From positions 496,001 to 560,000 of the forward strand of contig NZ_CP085337.1 in NCBI RefSeq assembly GCF_020618475.1: DNA of 64,000 nt, written 5' to 3'. The notes beneath the pieces are model-generated. The model did no database searches, was not told the origin of the DNA, and saw only the letters and a program-made list of their open reading frames with translations. The position numbers and the translations under genes were made by a program. This document shows, piece by piece, positions 36,858-45,503 of this stretch. How positions within the stretch are numbered: the first letter of the stretch is position 1; each line of letters begins with the position of its first letter. Source of the stretch: Haladaptatus halobius (GTDB taxonomy: Archaea > Halobacteriota > Halobacteria > Halobacteriales > Haladaptataceae).

Positions 36858-38321
36858 TTAAGCGACTGTTTGCATCACGCCGCTCGTCCTAACAGCGAAG
36901 TAGAGGACGAACGCTGCCGCGAGAGCCCATTGACCAGCGTGTACGTCACGCCATTCTCCCTGGGCAGTCTTGATGGCCGGGTAAGTGATGATTCCCGCTG
37001 CGATGCCGTAAGCGATAGAGAATGTTAGCGGCATGATGAGTATGGTCATCCCTGCCGGGATAGCGTGCGAGAGATCATCCCACTTGATGTCCGTTACGTT
37101 CTGCATCATCAGCAGCGCCACGACGACCAGTGCGATATGCGATGCATATAACGGAATCGCTGCAGCAAGGGGGACAATTACCAGTGCTCCGAGGAACAAC
37201 AGGCCGACGACGAGCGCCGTCATCCCCGTTCGACCGCCTTCTTCGACCCCAGTTGCGGACTCAATATAGGTCGTGACTGTTGAAGTGCCAAGCATACCAC
37301 CGGCAGTCGTTCCAATGGCGTCGGCCATCAGCGGTTTCTCGATCTCAGGAAGGTTACCGTCATCGTCAAGGAAGCCAGCAACCTGTGAAACACCCGTGAG
37401 TGTCCCAGCCGTGTCGAAGAAGTCGACGAAAAAGAAGGTAAAGACGATGAGCGCGAATGCGAAGGCATCGAGGTTTTGGAAACCCTGGATGAACGCACCG
37501 ACGAGAGGAGTTATGTCGTACTGTGCGCTTGGAATCTCTTGGGTCAACGTTCCGGATTTGACCAGCCCTGCGACTTCAATCGCATAGCCCGCTACCGTCG
37601 TTGCGATAATCCCCAAAATGATCGATCCCTTAATGCCCCGTGCGTACAGCATTAACGTCAGAAACAACCCGAGTACCGAAACCAGGGCGACTGGACTTGA
37701 CGCGATACTACCAAGTGTCACGAGTGTTACCGGGTCACCAACCACCACTTGCATCTCTTCTAAGCCAATAATAGCGAGGAACAGTCCAATCCCCGTCCCA
37801 ACCGCGAACTTCACAGGTTCGGGGAATAAGTGAATGATGTACTTGCGTGCCCCGACGGCGGTCAGGCCGATAAACAATACACCTTCGGTCACGACTGCGG
37901 CGAGTGCGGTCTGCCACGGGATGCCGAGCGCACCGATGACGGTGAACGCGAAGAATGCGTTCAGACCAAGTCCGGGTGCCTGTGCGAATGGTCGATTCGC
38001 ATAAAATGCCATCACGAAGATGGCGATTGCTGCCGCCAGAACTGTGACGACAGCCAGCATCTGCTGAACTTCACCTGGTGTGTAGCCATCAATAATTATT
38101 CCTGGCTTTGAGCCAGGGATTCCCGCCATGATCGCTGGATTCACCACGACAATGTACGACATCGTCAGGAAGGTCGTGATACCAGCGATTATCTCGGTTC
38201 GTACATCGGTACCGTGTTCTGCTAAGCCGAAATAGCTTGCAAATCCCGACTCCGGCACCCCCTCTCGGTGTTCGGTTTCTTCACTAGCTATGACATCGTC
38301 GGTGCTGGCTCCCCCTGACAT
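36858..38321 (-). CDS. NCS2 (AzgA-type) purine permease
   Basis: This 487-residue membrane protein has about 12-14 hydrophobic segments. It carries the AzgA-type features F-L-T-M-S-Y-I-V-V-V-N-P and Q-A-P-G-L-G-L-N-A-F-F-A-F, and the motif D-F-F-D-T-A-G-T-L. These transporters take up adenine, guanine or hypoxanthine with protons. It is opposite to ade, the pair forming an import/deamination unit. The acidic N-terminal tail is typical of haloarchaeal proteins. Confidence 0.9.
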   Translation of the reverse strand: MSGGASTDDVIASEETEHREGVPESGFASYFGLAEHGTDVRTEIIAGITTFLTMSYIVVVNPAIMAGIPGSKPGIIIDGYTPGEVQQMLAVVTVLAAAIAIFVMAFYANRPFAQAPGLGLNAFFAFTVIGALGIPWQTALAAVVTEGVLFIGLTAVGARKYIIHLFPEPVKFAVGTGIGLFLAIIGLEEMQVVVGDPVTLVTLGSIASSPVALVSVLGLFLTLMLYARGIKGSIILGIIATTVAGYAIEVAGLVKSGTLTQEIPSAQYDITPLVGAFIQGFQNLDAFAFALIVFTFFFVDFFDTAGTLTGVSQVAGFLDDDGNLPEIEKPLMADAIGTTAGGMLGTSTVTTYIESATGVEEGGRTGMTALVVGLLFLGALVIVPLAAAIPLYASHIALVVVALLMMQNVTDIKWDDLSHAIPAGMTILIMPLTFSIAYGIAAGIITYPAIKTAQGEWRDVHAGQWALAAAFVLYFAVRTSGVMQTVA

Positions 38322-38571
38322 ACGATAACATGAATGTGGATATCACACATCCTCTTATAGCTAATTTTTTACTAGGAGGGGAGAGTAGTATAAATCGCAT
38401 CTCTCCAGTAATCAGCGAATTTGTGAAAATGTGTGATAGTGTGCGAGAAGTCGTCACACAGCAACCACAAATCCTCAGGCAAGACACAGCAAGGGCGAAA
38501 TCACGTACCAGCCGTGAATCTCAACAGACAAAGATAGGAGGTCAAAGTCGTCGAAGCGGAGAATCTTGCCC
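38322..38571. other. intergenic between permease and cofC
   Basis: No gene is supported here. It contains the permease promoter region on the minus strand and the downstream region of cofC. Confidence 0.4.
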
Positions 38572-38977
38572 TCACGGTACGTCATTGATACAAGAAGACC
38601 CTGAACGATTCATAATGTTCTGATTTTTCATCCGTTTGGCCGTCACGCGTCTATCACCGGTGTAGAGCCGGAATCCCCTACTCGTAAGCCATTTACGTGC
38701 TTGTCCGTCTCCATGAAGAAGAATTTCGACCAAATCCTCCGGTTGGTCGATGTCCACGGCGAATCTGAACGAGTCCAATTCAGTCACCGATATATTGCTG
38801 TTCTCAGTGGCTTGAAGATGATCGTAATATGACGTTCCGTGATAATCAACCTCGAAATCCGGATGCCGAGTCACCAGTGCATTCGTTCCACCACCTAACC
38901 CTCGCGCGAGAACGACTTCGCCTTGCGCTTCGAATAATCGAGAACAGGTAGAGGGTGTAATTAGCGGGAGATCGGCC

Positions 38978-39130
38978 GTGACATCCTCCCCGCGCTAAAG
39001 CACGGGGCTTCCCACAAGGCCGGTCCTTGGTTCGTTGGTCTCTTCGGGTTCGCACCCCGACGAGGTGCTGGCGATGCCACGTAGCCGGTACTCCTATCTC
39101 GACCGGGAAACGGGCGGGACTCGGAGTTAC
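38978..39130 (-). ncRNA. retained guide-RNA-like right end of the cofC insertion
   Basis: The block at 39083-39100 (AGCCGGTACTCCTATCTC) and 39118-39130 (GACTCGGAGTTAC) matches the 3' end of tnpB in element B. It is followed, on the minus strand, by a hairpin and the GGGAGGATGTCAC-type end. This region corresponds to the reRNA part of IS605 elements. A transcript would carry the following cofC sequence as guide. No promoter was identified. Confidence 0.4.
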
Positions 39131-39356
39131 GTGGTTGTTTTGTGTCGGTTCGCCGTCCGAGGGCTTACTTATTTGATAAGGCAAACACCGAGTCAACTGC
39201 CAGTTTTCGGACTGTCAGAACCCGATGGGGGTACCATCGAATCGACACCAAGAGATACGCAGGGAGAGCTCCTAAGACTATACCGTACAGTGAAAGTAAT
39301 CAAAGACGGGCGCTGTATCCCCGCCCTGAAGGGCGAGGTTTGAGCGCCCTGCACTA
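38978..39356 (-). mobile_element. 379-bp non-autonomous IS605 derivative (MITE-like) in cofC
   Basis: The boundaries follow from restoring the cofC frame (one base of ambiguity). The left end at 39356 reads, on the minus strand, TAGTGCAGGGCGC followed by a CTCGCCCTTCAGGGCGG-type hairpin, like the left end of element A. The right end at 38978 carries the GCGCGGGGAGGATGTCAC motif. No target duplication is seen, as expected for this family. It encodes no protein and must have moved with help of a TnpA in trans. Confidence 0.75.
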
Positions 39357-39762
39357 CATAACCACGGCAGTCGGGTCTGCTGTTGCATCGAGTGTCGCAT
39401 TTACGGCGGCGCTCAATGGACGGTCGTCGACGAGAATCGATGCCCCACGTACTTCGATCCGTGTCGGGGTCAATACTTCCGGAGTGATGCCGGTTTCACG
39501 AATTGCCTCGATTACATCTTTCAACATCGTTCTCGCGAACTCCTGTCGCTCGTTCTCGCTGAGAATCGGAGCAAGTCGCGACTTTGGATCCCGTGGATCA
39601 AACGGTACGAGAACCCTCATGTTATCGACTGATCGCGCTGTGACTTAACGATGCATGACGCTAAACGAGTTGTTGCCAATCTCGTGGGAAATCGGAGGTA
39701 GCTGAACTACGACTCACATGAAAGACCTCATTTCAAGCTAATCTCGGTCGAAACCTCAACAG

Positions 39763-39800
39763 TTTATTTATACTCCACTGTCTCAGTATAACAGTATAAC
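39763..39800 (+). promoter_or_regulatory. TATA box and tandem AGTATAAC before XDH operon 2
   Basis: TTTATTTATAC (39763-39773) is a good archaeal TATA element about 41 bases before the GTG at 39814, giving a leader of about 15 bases. AGTATAAC is repeated in tandem at 39785-39792 and 39793-39800 near the expected transcription start, a possible repressor site. Confidence 0.4.
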
Positions 39801-39813
39801 CAGCCACTGGTCG

Positions 39814-40383
39814 GTGATTCACTTGCAAGTGGAACTAGAAATCAACGGGGAAGAAAGACAGTTAGACGCATCAAGATCGGATAGTCTCCTCGACGTCCTG
39901 CGGAAGAACGGATACACAGGTGCCAAGCGAGGCTGTGACACAGGTGCATGTGGATTCTGTACGGTCGTGGTTGACGGCGAACCTGAAAAATCGTGTATAA
40001 TGCCAATCGTGAAGGCTGATGGTGCCGAGGTTCACACCATCGAAGGACTAGGAAGTCAGGACAACCTCCATCCAGTTCAGGAGGCCTTCGTCGACAACTT
40101 CGCGCTCCAGTGTGGATTCTGTATTCCCGGGATGATAGTGCGCTCGAAGGTTCTCTTGGACGAAAATCCTGACCCGACCGAACAGGAAGTACGTGAGGCA
40201 CTATCGGATAATCTCTGTCGGTGCACCGGCTATAAGAAAATCGTCGAGGCGGTTCTCGACGCAAGCAACAGAATGGACAGTAACAAATCCGTCGCTACTG
40301 ACGGTGGACTATCCGATACTACCGACGATGATGGAGTCTGTGGCTGCGGTCGGGATGGCTTTCAGGGGGGTTGTGACAAATGA
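39814..40383 (+). CDS. molybdenum hydroxylase [2Fe-2S] subunit, copy 2
   Basis: This 189-residue small subunit has the normal N-terminal ligands Cys41, Cys46, Cys49 and Cys61, followed by the C-terminal [2Fe-2S] ligands in Q-C-G-F-C-I-P and C-R-C-T-G-Y. A Cys-rich tail (C-G-C-G-R-D..G-G-C-D-K) is extra and may bind a metal or be unstructured. The stop overlaps the large-subunit start by 4 bases. As in copy 1, no FAD subunit gene follows. Confidence 0.9.
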   Translation: MIHLQVELEINGEERQLDASRSDSLLDVLRKNGYTGAKRGCDTGACGFCTVVVDGEPEKSCIMPIVKADGAEVHTIEGLGSQDNLHPVQEAFVDNFALQCGFCIPGMIVRSKVLLDENPDPTEQEVREALSDNLCRCTGYKKIVEAVLDASNRMDSNKSVATDGGLSDTTDDDGVCGCGRDGFQGGCDK

Positions 40384-42830
40384 GCCGACCCACGGAAAAC
40401 AGACTCGATATTGATGAAACTATACCAGAAGAGGGGGGTGTCGAGGGGCTCGGAGATACCCTGCTCGAATCCACGGAATCCGAAGACGCTCCGAAAAACT
40501 CGACTAAGCGAGAACATATCAGCGACGATACTGAGAAGTATGACGCACGGAAAATCGTCACGGGTGATGCACGCTACACCGCGGACTACCGCGAGCGCTT
40601 TCCCAAACTCGCTGAAGGCAAGATACTTCGCAGCGACATCGCACACGGCTACGTAACTGACATCGACACGAGCGCAGCAGAAGAGATGGATGGTGTCTAT
40701 GCTATCATCACGCCCTGGGACGATGTCGTTCCAGACAAATTATACTCCAGCTCTGGTCAATCATATCCAGAGCCGAGTCCGTGGGATATGCGCATCCTCC
40801 GCAAACACGTGCGATTCGTCGGGGATCCCATTGCCGCTGTTGCTGCAAAGGACAAGGGCACCGCCGACCGTGCTATCCGTCAAATCAAGGTCGAGTATGA
40901 GGAACTCGATGCCGTGTTCGACCCCAAGGATGCGATAGGTCCTGAGGCCCCGCAGCTATTCGAATCCAACGATGTCGACAACAAGCAATCCGGTGCGAAT
41001 TACGACCGCAATCTCGAATCCCATTTTGAGGGTGAAATCGGCGACGTTGACAGCGTATTCGAGGAGACCAACGCCGACCGAGTGCTCGAAACGGAGTGGG
41101 AGACACCGTATCAGTCACACTGCGTTCCTGAGCCCCATGCCACGATAGCATATACGGACGAAGACGACCGGTACACGTTCATCACGGCGACGCAAGTACC
41201 CTTCCACACACGGCGGCAGCTCTCGCACTTATTCGACATCCCGATTCGAGATATTCGGGTGAAGAAGCCGCGAATTGGCGCGGGATTCGGCTCGAAACAG
41301 GAGATGGTTATCGAACCGATTACCTTCGCCCTGCACTTGAAGGCGGAGATGCCGGTCAAGGTAGAGTTGACCCGCCGTGAGGAGTTCTACGCGATTCGAT
41401 TCCGTCACCCGATGCGGATGCGGATGAAAACAGCCGTCTCCGAGGACGGCGAACTCGAAGCGATGGATTTCTACACGCTGTCTAACTCCGGTGCGTACGG
41501 CACTCACGGAATGACCGTCGCTTGCAACGTTGGGACGAAGCCGCTTCCGCTGTATCCGCGTGTTCCGAACGTCCGTTTCAAGGGTGACGTTGCTCACACG
41601 AACCTTCCGATGGGTGCGGCGATGCGCGGCTACGGCGCGCCGCAGGGTCACTTTGCCGTTGAGTCACACATGGACGAAGTTGCCCGAAGTCTCGACCTCG
41701 ATCCCGTCGAATTCCGCATGCGAAACGCCGTCCGAGAAGGCGATCTCGACAGGAACTCGGCCATCCTCAAAGATGATGACCGGTTCACCAGACGCATTCG
41801 GTCGTGCGGCCTCCGCGAATGCATCGAACGCGGAAAGAAGTCAATCGGGTACGATGCCATCGAGCAGCCGGACGAGAACCATCTCCACCGTGGTGTCGGT
41901 ATGGCCATCATCGCACAAGGGAGCGGTGTCGCTGGCAAGGAACTGGGTGCTGCCCAGCTCACAATGAATGAGGATGGGTCGTTCCATCTCCAAGTTGGTG
42001 GTGTCGATACGGGTACCGGTACAGACACGATGTTCAGCCAAGTCACCGCGGAAGTCACCGGCTGCGAGCCAGAAGATGTCGTCGTTACATCCTCCGATAC
42101 GGATCTAACCCCGTTCGATTATGGTGCGTACGCATCCTCGACGACTTACATTAGCGGCCAGGCTGTAAAGAAGGCCGCCGAAGAGGCGAGAGAACGGCTT
42201 CTCTACTGGGGGTCGAAGTTGCTCGACGAACCGGTGGCGAATCTCGATACCGGCAATGGCGAAGTCTACAGCGACGAGACCGACGACAGCGTCTCGCTCG
42301 AGGAGATTGGGTACGAGGCCGCCTACGGCGACGAGGAACGAGAACAGATAATGGGCAAAGGCCATCATTCAACGGATGAGAGCCCACCACCGTTCGGGGC
42401 TCAGTTCGTCGACGTCACCGTCAACGAGGAAACCGGAGAGTTTGAGATCAACAAGATGGTCTTCGCTGCAGATTGTGGCGTCGCCATCAACCCGCCGCAA
42501 GTCGAGGGACAGATCGAAGGCGGCGAACACATGAGCCTCGAATTCGCCACTAGCGGTGGTCTCGAATTCGACGAGGAGGGTCAACCTCAGACGCTCGGAT
42601 TCCGGCAGTACGGCATGCCCCGAACCACCGATCACCCACCGATGGAAACGATTCTGGTCGAGACGCACGAGCCAACTGGACCGTTCGGCGCGAAATCAAT
42701 CGCGGAACTGCCGACGAACGGAGTTCCCCCGGCGCTCAGTAACGCCATCCGAGATGCGGTCGATGTCCGGGTTACCACGCTCCCTATCACGGCCGAGAAA
42801 ATCAAGCAGGCGTTAGAAAGTCGCGACTGA
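40380..42830 (+). CDS. xanthine-dehydrogenase-type molybdopterin subunit, copy 2
   Basis: This 816-residue protein is a clear paralog of copy 1, with the same order of domains. It has I-G-A-G-F-G-S-K in the cofactor loop (copy 1 has V-G-G-G-F-G-G-K), A-M-R-G-Y-G-A-P-Q-G, and G-A-K-S-I-A-E-L-P with the catalytic Glu. The altered Gly-rich loop and replaced residues around the pocket suggest a different substrate. The DNA of 42200-42430 is nearly identical to copy 1, unlike other parts. It lies directly before the DsrEFH-like genes. Confidence 0.85.
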   Translation: MSRPTENRLDIDETIPEEGGVEGLGDTLLESTESEDAPKNSTKREHISDDTEKYDARKIVTGDARYTADYRERFPKLAEGKILRSDIAHGYVTDIDTSAAEEMDGVYAIITPWDDVVPDKLYSSSGQSYPEPSPWDMRILRKHVRFVGDPIAAVAAKDKGTADRAIRQIKVEYEELDAVFDPKDAIGPEAPQLFESNDVDNKQSGANYDRNLESHFEGEIGDVDSVFEETNADRVLETEWETPYQSHCVPEPHATIAYTDEDDRYTFITATQVPFHTRRQLSHLFDIPIRDIRVKKPRIGAGFGSKQEMVIEPITFALHLKAEMPVKVELTRREEFYAIRFRHPMRMRMKTAVSEDGELEAMDFYTLSNSGAYGTHGMTVACNVGTKPLPLYPRVPNVRFKGDVAHTNLPMGAAMRGYGAPQGHFAVESHMDEVARSLDLDPVEFRMRNAVREGDLDRNSAILKDDDRFTRRIRSCGLRECIERGKKSIGYDAIEQPDENHLHRGVGMAIIAQGSGVAGKELGAAQLTMNEDGSFHLQVGGVDTGTGTDTMFSQVTAEVTGCEPEDVVVTSSDTDLTPFDYGAYASSTTYISGQAVKKAAEEARERLLYWGSKLLDEPVANLDTGNGEVYSDETDDSVSLEEIGYEAAYGDEEREQIMGKGHHSTDESPPPFGAQFVDVTVNEETGEFEINKMVFAADCGVAINPPQVEGQIEGGEHMSLEFATSGGLEFDEEGQPQTLGFRQYGMPRTTDHPPMETILVETHEPTGPFGAKSIAELPTNGVPPALSNAIRDAVDVRVTTLPITAEKIKQALESRD

Positions 42831-42956
42831 CCATCCGTCGTTCCACTACGTTTTACCACTACTTCGGATTAGCCACTGTAAGCTGGAAGTTTTGGCGAGG
42901 GATGGCGGTGGGATCGGGGCAAATGCTATTAAAGACTAATACGCTACATTGCAGGT

Positions 42957-43328
42957 ATGGCCCATCTCGGATTTCTCGTTACAGGCGGTCCGTTTGACAG
43001 TGAACGGTGGCGAACCGCCTACGAACTCGGACGGGCGGCACTTGACGCTGGTCACGAAGTAACGTACTTCCACTACCTTGACGGTGCGTTCGTCCCCGTC
43101 GCCGACCAAGAGTTACCGGACTGTTCAGACGCTGGACTATACGACGAGATGCCGACGGAAAAATTCCAAACTCTCGTCGCCGACGGTGCCGAAGTAATCT
43201 GTTGTGGCCTTTGTGTGAACGCACGCGGCATCGACGCTGAGACGGATTATCCCGAGGGCGTCGAACTCGGTTTACTGCCAGACCTTGCAGATATCCTTGG
43301 GGAGGCTGACCGGGTGATCTCATTATGA
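42957..43328 (+). CDS. DsrE/TusD-like sulfur relay subunit
   Basis: The 123-residue protein has the DsrE fold start L-G-F-L-V-T-G-G-P-F-D and helix A-Y-E-L-G-R-A-A-L. The Cys segment I-C-C-G-L-C-V-N-A-R-G has Cys86 at the position of the TusD/DsrE catalytic Cys (C-x-A-A-L-R-R-G in TusD); Cys82 and Cys83 are extra. It would carry a persulfide or selenopersulfide. It starts a tight run with TusC-like and TusB-like genes and overlaps the next gene by 4 bases. Confidence 0.75.
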   Translation: MAHLGFLVTGGPFDSERWRTAYELGRAALDAGHEVTYFHYLDGAFVPVADQELPDCSDAGLYDEMPTEKFQTLVADGAEVICCGLCVNARGIDAETDYPEGVELGLLPDLADILGEADRVISL

Positions 43329-43678
43329 AGTGTACTGTCGCCGTCTTACTCACACGCGGCCCGTATGGCCGCGTACACGTGCCTGAGGGGCTGCGTGCTG
43401 CGCGCGGTGTCGCAGCGGGATTTGACCGCCACGATGTGACTGTCATCTTCACCGACGACGCCGTCTACGCCGCCCGTGCGGCTGTTGACCGGGATGCGTT
43501 GAACATGCCCGGTCACATAACTGACCTCCATGCGGAAAATGGGAAGATGGTCGTGGACGCCGACGCGATGAACGAGAGAGGTATCGACGCCGACGAAATT
43601 GCGAATGACGTAACGGTGCGCTCTGGCGAAGCGGTCGCCGAGCTGATCCGCGACGCTGATCACACACTTGATTTCTAA
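43325..43678 (+). CDS. DsrF/TusC-like subunit
   Basis: The 117-residue protein has V-A-V-L-L-T-R-G-P-Y-G and helices resembling TusC/DsrF. In Tus complexes this subunit pairs with TusD and TusB but has no essential Cys, and here the only Cys is Cys3. Overlap with the previous gene and a 2-base gap to the next point to a stoichiometric complex. Confidence 0.65.
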   Translation: MKCTVAVLLTRGPYGRVHVPEGLRAARGVAAGFDRHDVTVIFTDDAVYAARAAVDRDALNMPGHITDLHAENGKMVVDADAMNERGIDADEIANDVTVRSGEAVAELIRDADHTLDF

Positions 43679-43680
43679 TA

Positions 43681-43926
43681 ATGCTTTATCTCGTTGACAA
43701 ACCAATGGCCGAGATCGCGTTCAGAACCGCCGAAGGTGACGACGACGCCCGCATCATCCTAATCCAGGACGGCGTCCTCCTAGAGCCAGAACTTAATGTC
43801 TCTACTTACGCAGTCGAAAAGGATGTTGCGATTCGTGGTGTCGACCTCCCGCCGGACGTCGAATGTATCTCGTACGATAAGGTAATAGAACTCGTACTCG
43901 AACAGGAGACAAAGAACTTCGTATGA
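43681..43926 (+). CDS. DsrH/TusB-like subunit
   Basis: The 81-residue protein starts M-L-Y-L-V-D-K-P. It has I-I-L-I-Q-D-G-V-L-L and V-E-K-D-V-A-I-R-G, the pattern of TusB/DsrH (M-L-H-T-L, L-L-L-Q-D-G-V, A-L-x-E-D-x-x-A-R-G). It completes a TusBCD-like set. The stop overlaps the xdhC-yqeB start by 4 bases, which links the relay directly to a molybdenum-cofactor insertion protein. Confidence 0.65.
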   Translation: MLYLVDKPMAEIAFRTAEGDDDARIILIQDGVLLEPELNVSTYAVEKDVAIRGVDLPPDVECISYDKVIELVLEQETKNFV

Positions 43927-45503
43927 CCGTCTTCGAAGAAATCACCGAACTTGTCGATCGAGGCGAACCGGCAGCGATGCTGACCGTGGTTGGGAAGGAC
44001 GGCAGTGCTCCACGGAACGTCGGTACGCGGATGCTCGTCACCGAGGACGACGAACTTGGCACCATCGGCGGTGGCACAGTTGAAGGACTCGCCATCGAAG
44101 CTGCCCGATCCGTATTACGGGGCGACGAATCCCCCGGTGTTAGGACGTATGAACTCAAACCTGGCGGAAACACAGGCATGGTGTGTGGTGGCTCGATGGA
44201 CGTTTTCATTGACCGCATCCGCGGACGAGCGCGCCTTTACATCGCTGGTGGTGGCCACATTGGTATCGACCTGGCGGCGCTTGCAGAGCGGCTGGGCTAC
44301 GACGTCACTGTCGTTGATGACCGCGAGGAATTCGCCGATCCGGAGCAATTCCCCAGTAGTACAGACGTAATTCACGGCGAGTACGGTGACGTACTCCAGA
44401 GGTTCCCGATGACATCCGAGACTGCAGTCGCTGTTGCAACACGCAGCGGGACGTTCGACCAGCAGGCCGTCGCCGCTGCCATCGACGGGGGCGCCGGTTA
44501 TGTTGGCCTCGTTGCTAGTGAGACGAAAACCGAGCACGTCATCGAATCGCTCGTCGAGGACGGGTACAGTCGTCGCGACCTTGCACGGGTACGTGCCCCA
44601 ATCGGGCTCAAACTCGGTGGCGGTGGCCCAGAGGACATCGCTTTGTCCATCCTTGCGGAGATGAACAAGGATCGCTACGACGCGTCCGGGCGACCAGCAT
44701 CACGATTGAACCTTGACGATCTCGTAGTCGTCAGAGGCGGTGGCGACCTTGGGAGCGGCGTCGTTTATCGCCTTCATCAGGCGGGGTATCCTGTTATTGT
44801 TACCGAGGTAGCTGAACCGACTGTCGTCAGGCGTGCTGTCGCCTTCGCCGAAGCGATGTACGAGGACGAAGTTTCCATCGAGGGGATCAGTGGTCGACGC
44901 GCCGCTACCGTTGACGAGGCGCTTGAAATTCTTACTGACGACGGAATACCAGTCCTTGAGGATCACGAAGCTACAGTCGCGAACGAACTCAACCCTGGCG
45001 TCCTTGTCGATGCGATCATGGCGAAGGGTCGATTCGATACCGGAACACGCCGCGAAGACGCCGATGTCGTTATCGGACTTGGGCCAGGATTCGAAGCAGG
45101 TGATGACGTCCACGCCGTCGTTGAGACAGATCGCGGCCACGAACTCGGGCGCGTTTTCTACGAGGGAACGACTAGCGCGTACGATGGCGAACCCGGCGAG
45201 CGCCGCGGGTATACGCACGAACGCGTGCTTCGTGCTCCGACGGACGGTTACTGGGAGACGAAGGCTGCCATCGGAAACGTTGTTTCTGCCGGTGACACCA
45301 TTGGGCACGTAGACGACGAACCGGTGAAAGCGGAAATCGATGGGCTCGTTCGAGGCCTAGTCCATGAGAATATAGAGGTCTCCGAAGGAGCGAAGCTTGG
45401 CGATGTGGATCCACGAGGTGAAGCGGTCGACCATACGAAGATTTCTGACAAGGCACTCTGTCTCGGTGGAGGCGTCCTTGAAGCAGTACTGCGCCTCCGC
45501 TAG
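43923..45503 (+). CDS. XdhC-YqeB fusion, SDMH maturation protein
   Basis: The N-terminal part (about 1-255) is XdhC/CoxI-like. It has D-G-S-A-P-R-N-V-G-T-R-M, then G-G-G-T-V-E-G, then the Rossmann-like L-Y-I-A-G-G-G-H-I-G-I-D. The C-terminal part (about 265-526) resembles YqeB (EF2563-type) with V-V-V-R-G-G-G-D-L-G-S-G-V-V-Y-R-L and V-I-G-L-G-P-G-F-E. XdhC proteins bind and sulfurate the molybdenum cofactor for xanthine dehydrogenase. YqeB marks selenium-dependent hydroxylases. The fusion with DsrEFH-like genes in one operon suggests that chalcogen is placed on the cofactor here. The end overlaps selD by 4 bases on the other strand. Confidence 0.85.
   Translation: MTVFEEITELVDRGEPAAMLTVVGKDGSAPRNVGTRMLVTEDDELGTIGGGTVEGLAIEAARSVLRGDESPGVRTYELKPGGNTGMVCGGSMDVFIDRIRGRARLYIAGGGHIGIDLAALAERLGYDVTVVDDREEFADPEQFPSSTDVIHGEYGDVLQRFPMTSETAVAVATRSGTFDQQAVAAAIDGGAGYVGLVASETKTEHVIESLVEDGYSRRDLARVRAPIGLKLGGGGPEDIALSILAEMNKDRYDASGRPASRLNLDDLVVVRGGGDLGSGVVYRLHQAGYPVIVTEVAEPTVVRRAVAFAEAMYEDEVSIEGISGRRAATVDEALEILTDDGIPVLEDHEATVANELNPGVLVDAIMAKGRFDTGTRREDADVVIGLGPGFEAGDDVHAVVETDRGHELGRVFYEGTTSAYDGEPGERRGYTHERVLRAPTDGYWETKAAIGNVVSAGDTIGHVDDEPVKAEIDGLVRGLVHENIEVSEGAKLGDVDPRGEAVDHTKISDKALCLGGGVLEAVLRLR

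Larger units (their letters stand above)
38572..39620 (-). pseudogene. cofC: cofC (2-phospho-L-lactate guanylyltransferase) split by insertion
   Basis: The N-terminal part (39357-39620) encodes M-R-V-L-V-P-F-D-P-R-D-P-K-S-R-L-A-P and ends P-T-A-V-V-M. The rest (38572-38977) continues A-D-L-P-L-I-T-P and then G-G-G-T-N-A-L-V-T-R-H-P-D-F. Joining 39357 to 38977 restores the codon sequence exactly. CofC transfers GMP to phospholactate in F420 biosynthesis. A 379-base IS605 derivative interrupts it and adds a stop after codon 88. Either the gene is inactive and another copy exists, or the fragments have lost the role. F420-type enzymes elsewhere in the window imply that F420 is still used. Confidence 0.8.

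Noticed and set aside
38846..39196. Frame across the cofC insertion as a novel fusion protein
   Set aside because: It follows the remnant tnpB end of the element and then leaves the cofC frame; no start or conserved domain supports it.
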